This document shows positions 1 to 9,799 of a stretch of 50,878 nucleotides of DNA, in pieces. The translations under genes were made by a program, and so were the position numbers. Below the pieces are notes generated by a model. That model did not search any database. It was not told the origin of the DNA and saw only the letters and a program-made list of their open reading frames with translations. The stretch's first letter is position 1. Each line of letters opens with the position of its first letter. Source of the stretch: Geminicoccaceae bacterium (GTDB lineage: Bacteria > Pseudomonadota > Alphaproteobacteria > Geminicoccales > Geminicoccaceae); the NCBI GenBank assembly GCA_028279345.1, contig JANQNY010000022.1, positions 1-50,878 on the forward strand. Direction: 5' to 3'.

Positions 1-226
1 GAACTCACCTTCCAAGCGTTCCGAGATACACAGCACAAACGACACACCAAAGCGCCGCCGCCTGCATATCCCTTCCCAAAACCACGATGTCCAAAGAGCC
101 AATCCGGCAACGTACCCGCCACCGGTTGGAAACGCTGCCGTTTCCGAGGTGGGCGGGCTTATAGAGCCGGCGCCGTGGCGGGCGCAACCCCCTACTTCGA
201 GAATGGCGCCGACCGCCGGGCGACGC

Positions 227-1462
227 TCAGCGCACCGCCGAATAGGGCGTGAGGTCCAGCGCAGGCGGCCGTTCGCGGATCAGGTCGGCGACGAGCCGGC
301 CCGTTAGCGGCCCCATCGTCAGACCAAGGTGCCCATGACCATAGGCCAGCACCACCCGCGGCAGACGCGGCGCCCGATCGATGACGGGCAGGCCGTCCGG
401 CGTCGACGGCCGCGCGCCCACCCAGCTCGACGCGACCTCCGTCGCGGCCGCCGGCAGCCACCGGCGGACCTCTGCGAGACAGCCGCGCACGCGCGTCTCG
501 TCACCCGGCGTGTCGATCCGGGCGATCTCCGCGCCGGCGGTGAGCCGGAGCGCGTCGCCCATGGGCGCCAACACAAACCCCGTGTCCGCCACATAGAGTG
601 GCCGGCCAATCGGCATCTCCGCCTGCGGCAACATCAGGTGGTAGCCCCGCTCCGCCACCAACCTTTGCCGGGAGCCTAGCTTGCGCGCCAGCCGTGCCGA
701 CCAGGGGCCCGTGGCGAGCACTGCGTGGTCGGCCCTCAGGCTTCGTCGCGACGTCACGACTTCCACACCAGAAGCGGCCGAGCGCAGATCGCGCACCTCG
801 TCGGCCACGAGCCGCCCGCCTTCGACCGCGAACCGCTCGACTAGGTGCTGTAACAGCTCGCCCGGTCGATCGACCTGGCCATTGCCCTTCAGCCAGAGCC
901 CGGCGGCGAACCGCGGCGCCAGAGCGGGCTCCAGCGCCGCCACCTGGTCGGCGTCGAGCCACTCCGCGTGCAGCCCCTCCTCTTCCTGGCGACGCCGTTC
1001 GTGCTGCAGGCTAGCCACCTCTGCCTTGCTCTCGGCAAGCTTGAGCCAGCCCGGCCAGGTCACGCGGTCATTGCCGCCATGACGCTGCAAGAGCACGCGC
1101 CAGGCCTCGCCCGACGCCTTCGACAGGGCCACCTGGCCGAGGCTCGAACGGAGCGCGGGTGCTTCGCGGCAGTTGTTCAGAAAAGCCAAGAGCCAGGGCA
1201 TCGTCCACGGCAGGTCTCGCCAGCGGATGCGGAGCGGCGAGGTCGGCGAGAAGGCAAGCTTCGGCAGCTTGCGGAACACGTCCGGGCTGTTGATCGAGCT
1301 GACCGACTGGACCGAGATGATCCCGGCATTGCCAAACGAGGTCTGCTGCCCGGGCTCGGCGCGATCGACCAGCGTCACGTCGAGGCCTTCGCCCTGCAGG
1401 AAGAGCGCCACCCCGATGCCGACGGCGCCCGCGCCGACCACGATCACGCGCTGACGGCTCAA
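227..1462 (-). CDS. FAD-dependent D-amino-acid dehydrogenase-like oxidoreductase (DadA family)
   Basis: The 411-residue product has an N-terminal dinucleotide-binding fold: GxGxxG at residues 10-15 and an acidic residue (D33) at the end of the second strand, where FAD ribose is usually bound. The TSFGNAG segment and the C-terminal AYGHGHLGLTMGP segment resemble D-amino-acid dehydrogenase DadA and related DAO-family oxidases. Such enzymes deaminate D-amino acids (or related amines) to 2-oxo acids and pass electrons to the respiratory chain. The start is a TTG that overlaps the TGA stop of the upstream LysR gene (TTGA), so the two genes are probably translationally coupled. The exact substrate cannot be read from the sequence. 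Confidence 0.85.
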   Translation of the reverse strand: MSRQRVIVVGAGAVGIGVALFLQGEGLDVTLVDRAEPGQQTSFGNAGIISVQSVSSINSPDVFRKLPKLAFSPTSPLRIRWRDLPWTMPWLLAFLNNCREAPALRSSLGQVALSKASGEAWRVLLQRHGGNDRVTWPGWLKLAESKAEVASLQHERRRQEEEGLHAEWLDADQVAALEPALAPRFAAGLWLKGNGQVDRPGELLQHLVERFAVEGGRLVADEVRDLRSAASGVEVVTSRRSLRADHAVLATGPWSARLARKLGSRQRLVAERGYHLMLPQAEMPIGRPLYVADTGFVLAPMGDALRLTAGAEIARIDTPGDETRVRGCLAEVRRWLPAAATEVASSWVGARPSTPDGLPVIDRAPRLPRVVLAYGHGHLGLTMGPLTGRLVADLIRERPPALDLTPYSAVR

Positions 1463-2364
1463 CGCGCGCTCCTTGGTCGGCTCTCGCTCATATGCTGGCG
1501 GAGATGGTCGACGAAGACATTGAGCTTGGCGAGCGGCAGGCGGTTGGGCGGGTAGAGCGCGTGGATCGGCAGTCGGCCCCCCGTCACCCCCGGCAATACG
1601 CGCTCGAGCCTGCCCGCGGCGAGCGCATCGTCGACGATGAAGTCGGGCAGGAGCGCTATCCCGACCCCCTGCTCGGCGGCAGTACGGAGCGCATCACCAT
1701 TGTTGGCCCGCAGGCGGCAAGCGATGCGCACCTGGCGCGGCACGCCCCCGACCTCGAGCGCCCATTCGTCCCGGTAGGGCCCATAAGCGTAGGCCAGACA
1801 CGACCGCCGCTGCAGCTCGTCGACATCTGACGGCACCCCCGCCTCGGCCAGATGCTCCGGGCTCGCGACCAACACCAGGTCGCTCTCGCCGAGCTTCCGC
1901 GCGATCAGGCTGGAGTCCTGCAAATGGCCGATGCGGATGGCGACATCGAAACCCTCGTCGACGAGATCGACGACGCGGTCGTTGAGCGTCAGGTCGATCG
2001 CCAGCTCGGGCTGGGCGCGCAACAGCGCCGGGACGAGCGGGGCGATGTGCTTGAGGCCGAACGACATGGGCGCGTTGACCCGAAGCCGGCCGCGCGGCAC
2101 GGCCTGCAGGCTTGCCGCCTCGGCCTCGATTTCCGCGAGTTCGCCAAGCAGTCGCGCTGTTTGCTGCACATACCGGTCGCCCGCTTCGGTCAGGCTCAGC
2201 CGGCGTGTGGTCCGGTTCAAGAGCTTGGCGCCCAGATGGTCCTCGAGCGCGCGCACCATCTTGGAAACGGCCGACTTCGAGAGCTCCAGGTGCGTCGCGG
2301 CGGCCGAGAAGGAGCCGAGTTCGGCCACTTTCTGGATCACCTGCATCGCCAACAGCCTGTCCAC
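1459..2364 (-). CDS. LysR-family transcriptional regulator
   Basis: The 301-residue protein has the standard LysR layout: an N-terminal winged helix-turn-helix (about residues 1-60, with FSAAATHLELSKSAVSKMVRALE as the recognition region) and a C-terminal periplasmic-binding-like effector domain from about residue 88. The sequence style (NRTTRRLSLTEAG, then RGRLRVNAP) fits the CrgA/DmlR-like subgroup. The GTG start at 2364 follows a GAGG Shine-Dalgarno about 8 bases upstream. It is the first gene of a two-gene unit with the DadA-like dehydrogenase, so it likely controls that gene and itself. It is divergent from nadE with only about 70 bases between starts, which must hold both promoters. The effector is unknown. 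Confidence 0.9.
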   Translation of the reverse strand: MDRLLAMQVIQKVAELGSFSAAATHLELSKSAVSKMVRALEDHLGAKLLNRTTRRLSLTEAGDRYVQQTARLLGELAEIEAEAASLQAVPRGRLRVNAPMSFGLKHIAPLVPALLRAQPELAIDLTLNDRVVDLVDEGFDVAIRIGHLQDSSLIARKLGESDLVLVASPEHLAEAGVPSDVDELQRRSCLAYAYGPYRDEWALEVGGVPRQVRIACRLRANNGDALRTAAEQGVGIALLPDFIVDDALAAGRLERVLPGVTGGRLPIHALYPPNRLPLAKLNVFVDHLRQHMSESRPRSAR

Positions 2365-2432
2365 CGACGATACCTCGCTTACGGCCGGGTTCGTTCCTAT
2401 AGTCGGTGGTCTCTGCGATGGGAGTCAGCCGC

Positions 2433-4115
2433 GTGGCCGAAGCCTTCAAGATCGCGCTTGCGCAGATCAACCCAACCGTCGGCGCGATCACCGACAACGT
2501 CGCCCTGATCAGCGAAACCTACGCCCGGGCCAACGCGGCAGGCGCCGATGTCGTGCTGTTCACCGAGCTCTGTATCTCGGGCTATCCGCCTGAGGATCTG
2601 GTGCTCAAGCGCGCCTTCCAACAGGCCTGCCGTGACGCGGTCGAGGAGCTGGCGCGGCAGACTGCCGACGGCCCGATGATGATCGTGAGCGCGCCTTGGG
2701 CAGAGGACGGCAAGCTCTACAACGCCGCAATCGTGCTCGAAGACGACAGGATCGCCACTTGGCGCGCGAAGTACGAACTGCCCAACTACGGCGTGTTCGA
2801 CGAGATCAGAGTCTTCGACGCCGGTCCCCTGCCTGGACCAGTGCCGCTGCAGCTCGCGGACGGGACCCTCGTGCGCCTGGGCCTCATGACCTGCGAGGAC
2901 ATGTGGCGCGAGGACGTGGCGGAGACGCTTGCCGAGTGTGGCGCGGAGCTCTTGTTGGTCATCAACGGTTCGCCCTTCGAGAGCGAGAAGGACGACATGC
3001 GGCTCCAGCACGCGGTGGCGCGCGTGACGGAGACGGGCCTGCCGCTGGTCTACGTCAACACGGTCGGCGGCCAGGACGAGCTGTGCTTCGATGGCGTCTC
3101 CTTCGTTCTCGACCACGACCGCGCGCTCCGGGCGCAGGCGCTGAGCTTCGAGAGCGATCTCCTGCTGACCGAATGGCAGCGACGATCGAGCGGCTGGAGC
3201 TGCGTGGCGGGTCGCGTTGAACCGCCGCCGGATCGGCTGGAGGCGATTTACCGAGCGCTCGTGCTTGGGCTTCGGGACTATGTCCGCAAGAACCGCTTTC
3301 CGGGCGTCGTCCTGGGTCTCTCGGGCGGCATCGATAGCGCGCTCTCGGCCGCTATCGCCGTCGACGCGCTGGGGGCCGAGCGAGTCCATACCATCATGCT
3401 GCCCTCGCGCTTCACCTCGACGACGAGCCTCGAGGACGCTGCCGCTTGCGCCAAGGCGCTCGGCTGCCAGCTCGATACGCTGCCGATTGAGCCGGCAGTT
3501 GAAGCGCTCGACGCCACCTTGGCGCCGCTCTTCGGCGGTCGGGCACCCGACACCACCGAGGAGAACATCCAATCTCGCGTGCGGGGGCTCTTGTTGATGG
3601 CGGTCTCCAACAAGCTCGGGCCGATGGTGCTCACCACCGGCAACAAGTCCGAGATGTCGGTGGGCTACGCCACGCTCTATGGCGACATGTGCGGCGGCTA
3701 CTCAGTGCTCAAGGACGTCTACAAGACGACGGTCTTCGAGCTGGCGCACTGGCGAAACGCCAACGTCCCGGCAGGCGGGCTCGGCCCTGCAGGTACCGTC
3801 ATCCCACATCGCATCATCCAGAAGCCGCCGAGTGCTGAGCTGCGGGCCGATCAGAAGGACGAGGACTCGCTGCCACCTTACGACGTGCTCGACGGCATCC
3901 TTCACGCGCTGGTCGAGGAGGAACGCCACACGGGCGAGCTCATCGAGGCGGGCTACGACGCGGCGACGGTGCGCCGAGTGAGCAACTTGCTCGACCTTGC
4001 CGAGTACAAACGGCGGCAAGCGCCGCCGGGCGTCAAGGTGACGCAAAAGGCCTTCGGCCGGGACCGGCGCTATCCCATCACCAACGCCTTCCGTCATGTC
4101 GCCCGCGAGCGTTGA
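2433..4115 (+). CDS. nadE: Glutamine-dependent NAD+ synthetase
   Basis: This is the last step of NAD biosynthesis: ATP-dependent amidation of deamido-NAD with ammonia taken from glutamine. The N-terminal nitrilase-type glutaminase domain shows its triad as E45 (FTELCISGY), K113 (AKYELPNYG) and C154 (MTCEDMW). The C-terminal synthetase domain has the PP-loop SGGIDS at 297-302 and the TGNKSEMSVGYATLYGD segment. I chose the GTG at 2433 because GGGAG lies 8 bases upstream and the protein then begins VAEAFKIALAQ, as family members do. An ATG at 2418 is possible but lacks a ribosome site. The length (560 residues) is normal for the two-domain form. Its 3' end overlaps gltX by 20 bases. Confidence 0.95.
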   Translation: MAEAFKIALAQINPTVGAITDNVALISETYARANAAGADVVLFTELCISGYPPEDLVLKRAFQQACRDAVEELARQTADGPMMIVSAPWAEDGKLYNAAIVLEDDRIATWRAKYELPNYGVFDEIRVFDAGPLPGPVPLQLADGTLVRLGLMTCEDMWREDVAETLAECGAELLLVINGSPFESEKDDMRLQHAVARVTETGLPLVYVNTVGGQDELCFDGVSFVLDHDRALRAQALSFESDLLLTEWQRRSSGWSCVAGRVEPPPDRLEAIYRALVLGLRDYVRKNRFPGVVLGLSGGIDSALSAAIAVDALGAERVHTIMLPSRFTSTTSLEDAAACAKALGCQLDTLPIEPAVEALDATLAPLFGGRAPDTTEENIQSRVRGLLLMAVSNKLGPMVLTTGNKSEMSVGYATLYGDMCGGYSVLKDVYKTTVFELAHWRNANVPAGGLGPAGTVIPHRIIQKPPSAELRADQKDEDSLPPYDVLDGILHALVEEERHTGELIEAGYDAATVRRVSNLLDLAEYKRRQAPPGVKVTQKAFGRDRRYPITNAFRHVARER

Positions 4116-5343
4116 GCGGAGCGTCACGGTTCGCTTCGCGCCCAGCCCGACGGGGCGGCTGCATCCGGGCAATGCGCGCACCGCCCTCATCAACGCGCTG
4201 TTCGCGCGGCGCCATCGCGGGCGGTTCCTCCTCAGGATCGACGACACCGATACGAGCCGCGAGGAGGCGGGGGCCGTCGACGCGATCCGCCGGGACCTGG
4301 CATGGCTCGGCATCGAGCCCCATGCCGAAGTCCGTCAAAGCGTGCGCGGGCAGCGCTACAGCGAGGTCGCCCAGGAACTCGTCGCCAAGCGTGCGGCCTA
4401 CGAGTTCGAGGGTGCGGTGCGGCTTTCCCTCGGCGACCGGCAGATTGACTGGCACGATCTCGTGCACGGGCCGATGCGCGTCGCCCTCACCCATCAGAAC
4501 GACCCGGTGCTCCTGCGCGCCGATGGTCGCGCGACCTTCACGTTGGCAACGGTGGTCGACGATCTCGACGCGAGCGTCAGCCACGTCATCCGCGGCGACG
4601 ACCACCTGACCAACACGGCGGTGCATCTGGCCCTTGCGGAGGCACTGGATGCGCCGCCGCCGGCCTTCGCTCACTTGCCGCTGGTGGTGGATGAGAACGG
4701 CGCACCGCTTTCGAAGCGCACGTCCAGCCTGACCTTGGAGCGCTTGCAGGAGCTGGGCGTCGAGCCGGAACCGCTGGTGGCCTATCTCACGGGCCTCGGC
4801 ACGGGGATGGCGATCTCCGCCGATACCGATCCCGCCGCCACGCTCGACCTAGGGGCGTTCGGTCGCGCTTCCCCGACCTTCGACGTCGACGCCCTCGTGC
4901 GCGCTCAGGACCATTGGCTAGAGACCCTCGATGTCGACGCCGTCAATCATCGGCTCGATGAGCGCAACGAACCGGCGGTCAGCGAACGGCTATGGTCGAG
5001 TGTTCGCGGCAATCTTCGTGGTGGCACCCCGCCGCTCGAAGGACTGGCCCGGCTCGCTAATCTGCAAGGCTGGCGTGCGATTGTTGAAGCTCCGATCCAG
5101 CCGGAGATCTCCGAGGAGTCACGCGACGACCTGCGCCTGGCCGCTGGCCTGCTCGACCAGCACCCGACCACCGAAGCGTGGCTCGACGCAGTCGGTGCTG
5201 CGACCGGCCGCCGCGGCAAGCGCCTGCGCCTGCCAATCCGCCTGGCGCTGACCGCGCGTCCCGATGGACCGCCGCTTGCCGATTTGCTAGCGCTCTTGGG
5301 GCCCGAACGGGCGAAGCGGCGCCTCGAGGGCGTTCGCGCCTGA
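4096..5343 (+). CDS. gltX: Glutamyl-tRNA synthetase, short cysteine-free form
   Basis: This is a class I aminoacyl-tRNA synthetase that charges tRNA with glutamate. The HIGH-type signature is HPGN at residues 23-26 within FAPSPTGRLHPGNAR, and the KMSKS-type motif is LSKR at 205-208. RGDDHLTNT is also typical of GluRS. At 415 residues it is about 50-70 shorter than usual. The missing part is in the acceptor-binding insertion (around residues 98-116), where canonical enzymes carry a C-x-C...C-x-H zinc site. The whole protein has no cysteine. It overlaps the end of nadE by 20 bases, and I see no better start. It could be the main GluRS or a specialised second copy; the window cannot decide this. 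Confidence 0.9.
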   Translation: MSPASVERSVTVRFAPSPTGRLHPGNARTALINALFARRHRGRFLLRIDDTDTSREEAGAVDAIRRDLAWLGIEPHAEVRQSVRGQRYSEVAQELVAKRAAYEFEGAVRLSLGDRQIDWHDLVHGPMRVALTHQNDPVLLRADGRATFTLATVVDDLDASVSHVIRGDDHLTNTAVHLALAEALDAPPPAFAHLPLVVDENGAPLSKRTSSLTLERLQELGVEPEPLVAYLTGLGTGMAISADTDPAATLDLGAFGRASPTFDVDALVRAQDHWLETLDVDAVNHRLDERNEPAVSERLWSSVRGNLRGGTPPLEGLARLANLQGWRAIVEAPIQPEISEESRDDLRLAAGLLDQHPTTEAWLDAVGAATGRRGKRLRLPIRLALTARPDGPPLADLLALLGPERAKRRLEGVRA

Positions 5344-5365
5344 GTGCTTGCTAGGGCTGACCGCC

Positions 5366-6748
5366 GTGATCGCGAACCTGCACCTCCACAACACGCTCAC
5401 GCGGACGAAGGAGCCGTTCGTCCCGATCCGACAAGGGCATGTCGGCCTCTACGTCTGCGGGCCGACGGTCTACGGACCGATCCACATCGGCAACGCCCGT
5501 CCTCTGGTCGTGTTCGACGTGTTGTATCGCTTGCTCAAGCAGCGCTTCACGCACGTCACCTACGTGCGCAACATCACGGACATCGACGACAAGATCATCG
5601 AACAGGCGAAGGCGAACGGAGAACCGATCGACGATCTGACCGAGCGGACGATCGAGCAGTTTCATCTGGACGCGCGGGCGATCGGCTGCCTCGAGCCCGA
5701 CGTCGAGCCGCGCGCTACCGAACATGTCGCCGGTATGATCCTGCTTGCGGAAACGCTGCTCCGTCAGGGCGTCGCCTACGAAGCCAACGGCCACGTCCTT
5801 TTTCACGTGCCGGCGATGCCCACCTACGGGCGGCTCTCCGGCCGAGATCGCGACGAGCAGATTGCGGGCGCACGCGTCGAGGTGGCCCCGCACAAGCGGG
5901 ACCCTGCCGACTTCGTCCTTTGGAAGCCGGCGGCCAAGGGCGAGCCCGGCTGGGAGAGCCCCTTCGGCTACGGACGGCCGGGCTGGCATCTCGAGTGCTC
6001 GGTGATGAGCGCCCAGTACCTCGGCGTGCCGTTCGACATCCACGGCGGTGGCCTCGATCTGGTCTTCCCCCACCACGAAAACGAGATCGCGCAGAGCTGC
6101 TGCGCCCACGGCACCGACCAGCTTGCCCGCTATTGGCTGCACAACGGCTTCATCACCGTCGATGGTGCCAAGATGTCGAAGTCGCTGGGCAACTTCGTCA
6201 CGGTCGGTGACGTGCTGGAGAAAGTGCCGGGAGAGAGCTTTCGTTACTGGATGTTGGGAGCGCACTACCGCCAGCCGCTCGACTTCTCCGTGGCAGCGCT
6301 CCGCCAGGCGCGTGCCGGGCTCGACCGTCTCTACCGTACGCTCGCCGACCTCGAGGAGGACATCACTGCGCCGAGTGCGCCACCGCCGCTGGAGGTCACC
6401 GAAGGGCTTGCCGACGACCTCAATACGCCACGCGCGATCGCGGGCCTCCACGTGCTGGCCAACGAAGCCAACAAGGCCACGCGCGACCGCGACCGCGCCC
6501 GGCTCAAGCGGCAATTGCTCGATGCCGGCCGCTTACTCGGTCTCTTGCAGGATAATCCTAGGCAATGGCTGCGCGGCACGACCGCCGACGACGACGCCCG
6601 GGAGATCGAAACGCTGATCGCGCAACGCGAGCAGGCGCGCGCCGCCCGCGACTACCGGCGCGCGGACGAGATCAGGGAGCGCCTCAAGGCCAAGGGCATC
6701 ATCCTGGAAGACGGCCCCGAGGGCACGACCTGGCGGCGCGAGAGCTGA
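5366..6748 (+). CDS. cysS: Cysteinyl-tRNA synthetase
   Basis: It attaches cysteine to tRNA-Cys in the cytoplasm. The 460-residue protein shows the class I signatures HIGN (40-43) and KMSKS (269-273). It also has the zinc-site residues expected of CysRS: C31 in [10 protein letters not shown]211 in WHLECS, and HHENE at 236-240. I chose the GTG at 5366, which has AGGG 9 bases upstream and gives the usual N-terminus ([14 protein letters not shown]). A TTG at 5348 would add six unconserved residues. It follows gltX by 22 bases and is probably co-transcribed with it. Confidence 0.96.
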   Translation: MIANLHLHNTLTRTKEPFVPIRQGHVGLYVCGPTVYGPIHIGNARPLVVFDVLYRLLKQRFTHVTYVRNITDIDDKIIEQAKANGEPIDDLTERTIEQFHLDARAIGCLEPDVEPRATEHVAGMILLAETLLRQGVAYEANGHVLFHVPAMPTYGRLSGRDRDEQIAGARVEVAPHKRDPADFVLWKPAAKGEPGWESPFGYGRPGWHLECSVMSAQYLGVPFDIHGGGLDLVFPHHENEIAQSCCAHGTDQLARYWLHNGFITVDGAKMSKSLGNFVTVGDVLEKVPGESFRYWMLGAHYRQPLDFSVAALRQARAGLDRLYRTLADLEEDITAPSAPPPLEVTEGLADDLNTPRAIAGLHVLANEANKATRDRDRARLKRQLLDAGRLLGLLQDNPRQWLRGTTADDDAREIETLIAQREQARAARDYRRADEIRERLKAKGIILEDGPEGTTWRRES

Positions 6749-6784
6749 TCCGAGGTCTCCGTCAAAGCTAGCCTGGCGAGGCGC

Positions 6785-7300
6785 CTACCAACGCCAGCCA
6801 TAGCGGGGCACACGCTCGCAGTATTGCCGGTAGTCGTCGCCGAACAACGTCTCCAAGTAGCGTTCCTCTCGAAGCACCACGCCATAGTGCAGCGCGAGGC
6901 CGAGGGGCACCGCCATCGCCACCGTCCAGTCGCCGGCGAATGCAATCCCACCACCGACAAGCACGAGGACCAGCGCTACATACATCGGGTTGCGCGCCCG
7001 CCCGTAGACGCCGTCGGTGACGAGCGCCTTCGTCGGTTGCCACGGCAGGACCGGCGTTCCGGCCCGTCGGAAAGCACGCTTTCCAGGCTGGGCTAGTGCC
7101 AGCGCGAGAAGGAGCAAGGTGCCGCCGACGGCGTAGCGCAGCGCGGTCGGGACGGTGGACAGAAGATCGAGCGGCAGGAGCCAGTCGAGCGCAAGGCCCA
7201 CCACGAGCGCGATCAGAAACACCAGCGGCGGCGGCGCGAGGATGGGTGCCGTCGAGCGCTCCGACGAAGCTTCCGCCGCCTTCGAAGAACGATGTTCCAT
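6785..7300 (-). CDS. Isoprenylcysteine carboxyl methyltransferase-like membrane protein
   Basis: This is a 171-residue integral membrane protein with about four hydrophobic segments (near residues 25-45, 55-72, 105-125 and 128-145). The C-terminal half carries the motif pattern of the ICMT/PEMT family: GVYGRARNPMYVALVL, then RYLETLFGDDYRQYCERVPRYGW. Bacterial members are predicted S-adenosylmethionine-dependent methyltransferases, but most have no known substrate. It runs opposite to its neighbours, convergent with cysS and divergent from cimA. Confidence 0.8.
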   Translation of the reverse strand: MEHRSSKAAEASSERSTAPILAPPPLVFLIALVVGLALDWLLPLDLLSTVPTALRYAVGGTLLLLALALAQPGKRAFRRAGTPVLPWQPTKALVTDGVYGRARNPMYVALVLVLVGGGIAFAGDWTVAMAVPLGLALHYGVVLREERYLETLFGDDYRQYCERVPRYGWRW

Positions 7301-7407
7301 CCGGGGAGACTACCTCGCGTCTCAGCGGGCGCCATACCCTGCCGGTTGCCGATGGTGACGCTTTCCGCTTTAGGTGCGCACACCTCGCCCGATCATTCGG
7401 ATCTCCC

Positions 7408-9006
7408 ATGCCCGAGCGCCTGTACCTCTACGACACCACGCTGCGCGACGGCGCCCAGACCCAGGGCGTCGACTTCAGCGTCGAGGAGAAGCGGAACGTC
7501 GCGCGGATGCTCGACGCCCTCGGTATCGACTATGTCGAGGGCGGCTGGCCCGGGGCCAACCCGACGGACGATGCGTTCTTCAAGAGCCCGCCCGCGCTCG
7601 CCAACGCTAAGCTGGCGGCCTTCGGCATGACCCGCAGGAGCGGGCGGAGCGCTGCCAACGACCCCGGCCTCCAACCGCACTTCCAGGCCGACGTGCCGGT
7701 GATCACCCTGGTCGGCAAGGCATGGTCACGGCACGTCACCGACGCGCTGGGCGCCGAACTCGACGAAAACCTCACCATGATCGAGGACAGTCTGAAGGCG
7801 GCCCGGCACTACGCGGACGAGGTCCTCCTCGACGCTGAGCACTTCTTCGACGGCTGGCAGGCGGACCCTGGCTACGCCCTCGCCTGCCTCCGCGCGGCGC
7901 TCGCCGGCGGAGCCGACTGGCTCGTCCTCTGCGACACGAACGGCGGTGCGCTGCCGCGCCACGTCGAGCATGTCGTGAACGAGGTCAAGGCGGCTCTGCC
8001 CGAGGCGCAGATCGGCATCCACACCCACAACGACGCCGAGTGCGCCGTCGCCAACACCTTGGCGGCGGTCCGCGCCGGCGCGCGGCATGTGCAAGGCACC
8101 CTCAATGGCCTTGGCGAGCGCTGCGGCAACGCCAATCTCGTGAGCCTGATCCCGACACTGGTCCTCAAGGAGGGCTTCGAGGTCGGCGTGCAGCCGGAGC
8201 GGCTTCAGGATCTGACGCAGCTCTCGCGTCGCTTCGACGAGATCTTGAACCGTACGCCGGCGGACGGCGCCGCGTATGTCGGCCGCAATGCCTTCGCCCA
8301 CAAGGGCGGCCTCCACGCCTCGGCGGTGGCGCGCGATCCGAGCCTCTACGAGCATGTGGCGCCCTCAGCCGTCGGCAACACGCGCGATATCGTGGTCTCC
8401 GATCAGTCGGGCCGCGCCAACCTCATCGCCAGGCTGGAGGCGATCGGGCTCGCGATCGGCCATGACGAGGTCGGCGCGCTGCTCCAGCGGGTGAAGGAGC
8501 GAGAGTCCCAGGGCTATGCCTATGAGGGCGCCGCCGCCAGCTTCGAGCTGCTCGCCCGACGGGCCATGGGCGAGGTGCCCGACTACTTCGACCTGTCGAG
8601 CTTCCGCGTCATCACCGAGCGCCGCTTCAATGCGAACGGCATCAAGATCACCGTCTCCGAGGCGACCGTAAAGCTCGAGGTCGCGGGCGTCCGGCACTTC
8701 CGCGTGGCCGACGCGGATGGTCCGGTCGATGCGCTCGATCGGGCACTCCGGGCAGCCCTCCTGCCGACCTACCCGTTGCTGGAGGCCATGCATCTGGTCG
8801 ACTATCGGGTCCGCATCCTCAATCCGGACGCAGGCACGTCTGCCGTGACACGGGTGATGATCGACAGCCGCGATACGGACGGCCTCACCTGGACCACCGT
8901 CGGTGTCTCGGCCAACATCCTCGACGCGTCCTTCATGGCGCTGAGCGACGCCGTCACCTACAAGCTGTTCAGCGCCGGCATCGCCGCCGCGGCGCGCGCC
9001 GACTGA
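7408..9006 (+). CDS. cimA: (R)-citramalate synthase
   Basis: It condenses acetyl-CoA with pyruvate to (R)-citramalate, the entry to the threonine-independent route to 2-oxobutyrate and isoleucine. The 532-residue protein starts MPERLYLYDTTLRDG. R13 and D14 are the catalytic arginine and metal aspartate of the HMG-lyase-like TIM barrel, and H205 and H207 (GIHTHND) are metal ligands. The C-terminal half (from about residue 380) is the LeuA-type allosteric dimer domain. The length and the ARHVQGTLNGLGERCGN segment favour CimA over 2-isopropylmalate synthase. The open frame extends upstream to 7096, but that part is unrelated and lies antisense to the neighbour, so I start at 7408. Confidence 0.9.
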   Translation: MPERLYLYDTTLRDGAQTQGVDFSVEEKRNVARMLDALGIDYVEGGWPGANPTDDAFFKSPPALANAKLAAFGMTRRSGRSAANDPGLQPHFQADVPVITLVGKAWSRHVTDALGAELDENLTMIEDSLKAARHYADEVLLDAEHFFDGWQADPGYALACLRAALAGGADWLVLCDTNGGALPRHVEHVVNEVKAALPEAQIGIHTHNDAECAVANTLAAVRAGARHVQGTLNGLGERCGNANLVSLIPTLVLKEGFEVGVQPERLQDLTQLSRRFDEILNRTPADGAAYVGRNAFAHKGGLHASAVARDPSLYEHVAPSAVGNTRDIVVSDQSGRANLIARLEAIGLAIGHDEVGALLQRVKERESQGYAYEGAAASFELLARRAMGEVPDYFDLSSFRVITERRFNANGIKITVSEATVKLEVAGVRHFRVADADGPVDALDRALRAALLPTYPLLEAMHLVDYRVRILNPDAGTSAVTRVMIDSRDTDGLTWTTVGVSANILDASFMALSDAVTYKLFSAGIAAAARAD

Positions 9007-9007
9007 G

Positions 9008-9799
9008 GTGGCGGGCACCGACCGGGGCCAGGACAGGGCTGATCCGAAGGCCCCGCAGCCCGCGGTCGTGCTGGTCCGACCACAGATAGGCGAGAACGTC
9101 GGCGCGGCGGCGCGCGCCATGCTGAACTTCGGCCTGACCGACCTGCGCCTCGCCGCCCCGGTCTGCGCCTGGCCCAACGCCAAGGCGGTCAACGCCGCCT
9201 CGGGTGCCAGCGTCGTCCTGAACGAGGTCGACACCTTCGCCTCGACGCGCGCGGCGGTCGGCGATCTGCAATGGGTCTGCGCGACGACCGCCAGGCCTCG
9301 CGAGATGATCAAGCCGGTCCTCACGGCGGTCGCCGCGGCGGAGGAGCTCCGGGCGCGCTTGGCGGCGGGCCTCCGCGTCGGCATCCTCTTCGGGCCCGAG
9401 CGCACTGGGCTGGAGAACGACGAGGTGGCGCTCGCGGACGCCGTCGTCACGATCCCGCTCAACCCCGGCTTCGCCTCGCTCAATCTGGCGCAGGCGGTGG
9501 TGCTCGTGGCTTACGAGTACTTTCAAGCGGGCGACTCGACGCCGGCGGTGCAGGACGACCACGAACGGCTCGGTCGCGCCAGCAAGGCGGACATCACGAG
9601 CCTGCTCGACCACATGGTTCGAGAGCTCGACGGCACCAGCTTCTTCCGGAGCGACGACCGTCGCGAGCGGCGCATCCAGGAGCTCGAGCTTCTGTTGCAT
9701 CGCCGCGAGCTGCGCGTCGCCGAGATCCATACGCTGCGGGGTGTGGTCAAGGCGCTGACGCAAGAGCGGCGCCCGGCTCGACGCCGCCAAAGCGTTTGA
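9008..9799 (+). CDS. trmJ: SpoU-family RNA 2'-O-methyltransferase, TrmJ-like
   Basis: This is a predicted S-adenosylmethionine-dependent 2'-O-methyltransferase with the knotted SPOUT fold; TrmJ modifies position 32 of tRNA. The three SpoU motifs are visible: NVGAAARAMLNFG near the N-terminus, LFGPERTGLENDE in the middle, and IPLNPGFASLNLAQAV. The C-terminal tail (about residues 190-263, ending in arginines) matches the extension of TrmJ. The GTG start lies one base after the cimA stop, so the two are likely coupled. The TrmJ name rests on family resemblance; another RNA target is possible. Confidence 0.85.
   Translation: MAGTDRGQDRADPKAPQPAVVLVRPQIGENVGAAARAMLNFGLTDLRLAAPVCAWPNAKAVNAASGASVVLNEVDTFASTRAAVGDLQWVCATTARPREMIKPVLTAVAAAEELRARLAAGLRVGILFGPERTGLENDEVALADAVVTIPLNPGFASLNLAQAVVLVAYEYFQAGDSTPAVQDDHERLGRASKADITSLLDHMVRELDGTSFFRSDDRRERRIQELELLLHRRELRVAEIHTLRGVVKALTQERRPARRRQSV

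Noticed and set aside
1..226. A 60-residue reverse frame at the left edge
   Set aside because: It is short, Arg-rich at the start and matches no family; I treat the first 226 bases as having no supported gene.
2397..3572. A 391-residue reverse open frame
   Set aside because: It is antisense to nadE, whose catalytic motifs are all intact.
7096..7407. An N-terminal extension of citramalate synthase by 104 codons
   Set aside because: The extension is antisense to the ICMT-like gene, is Arg/Ser-rich and unconserved; the normal CimA N-terminus begins at 7408.
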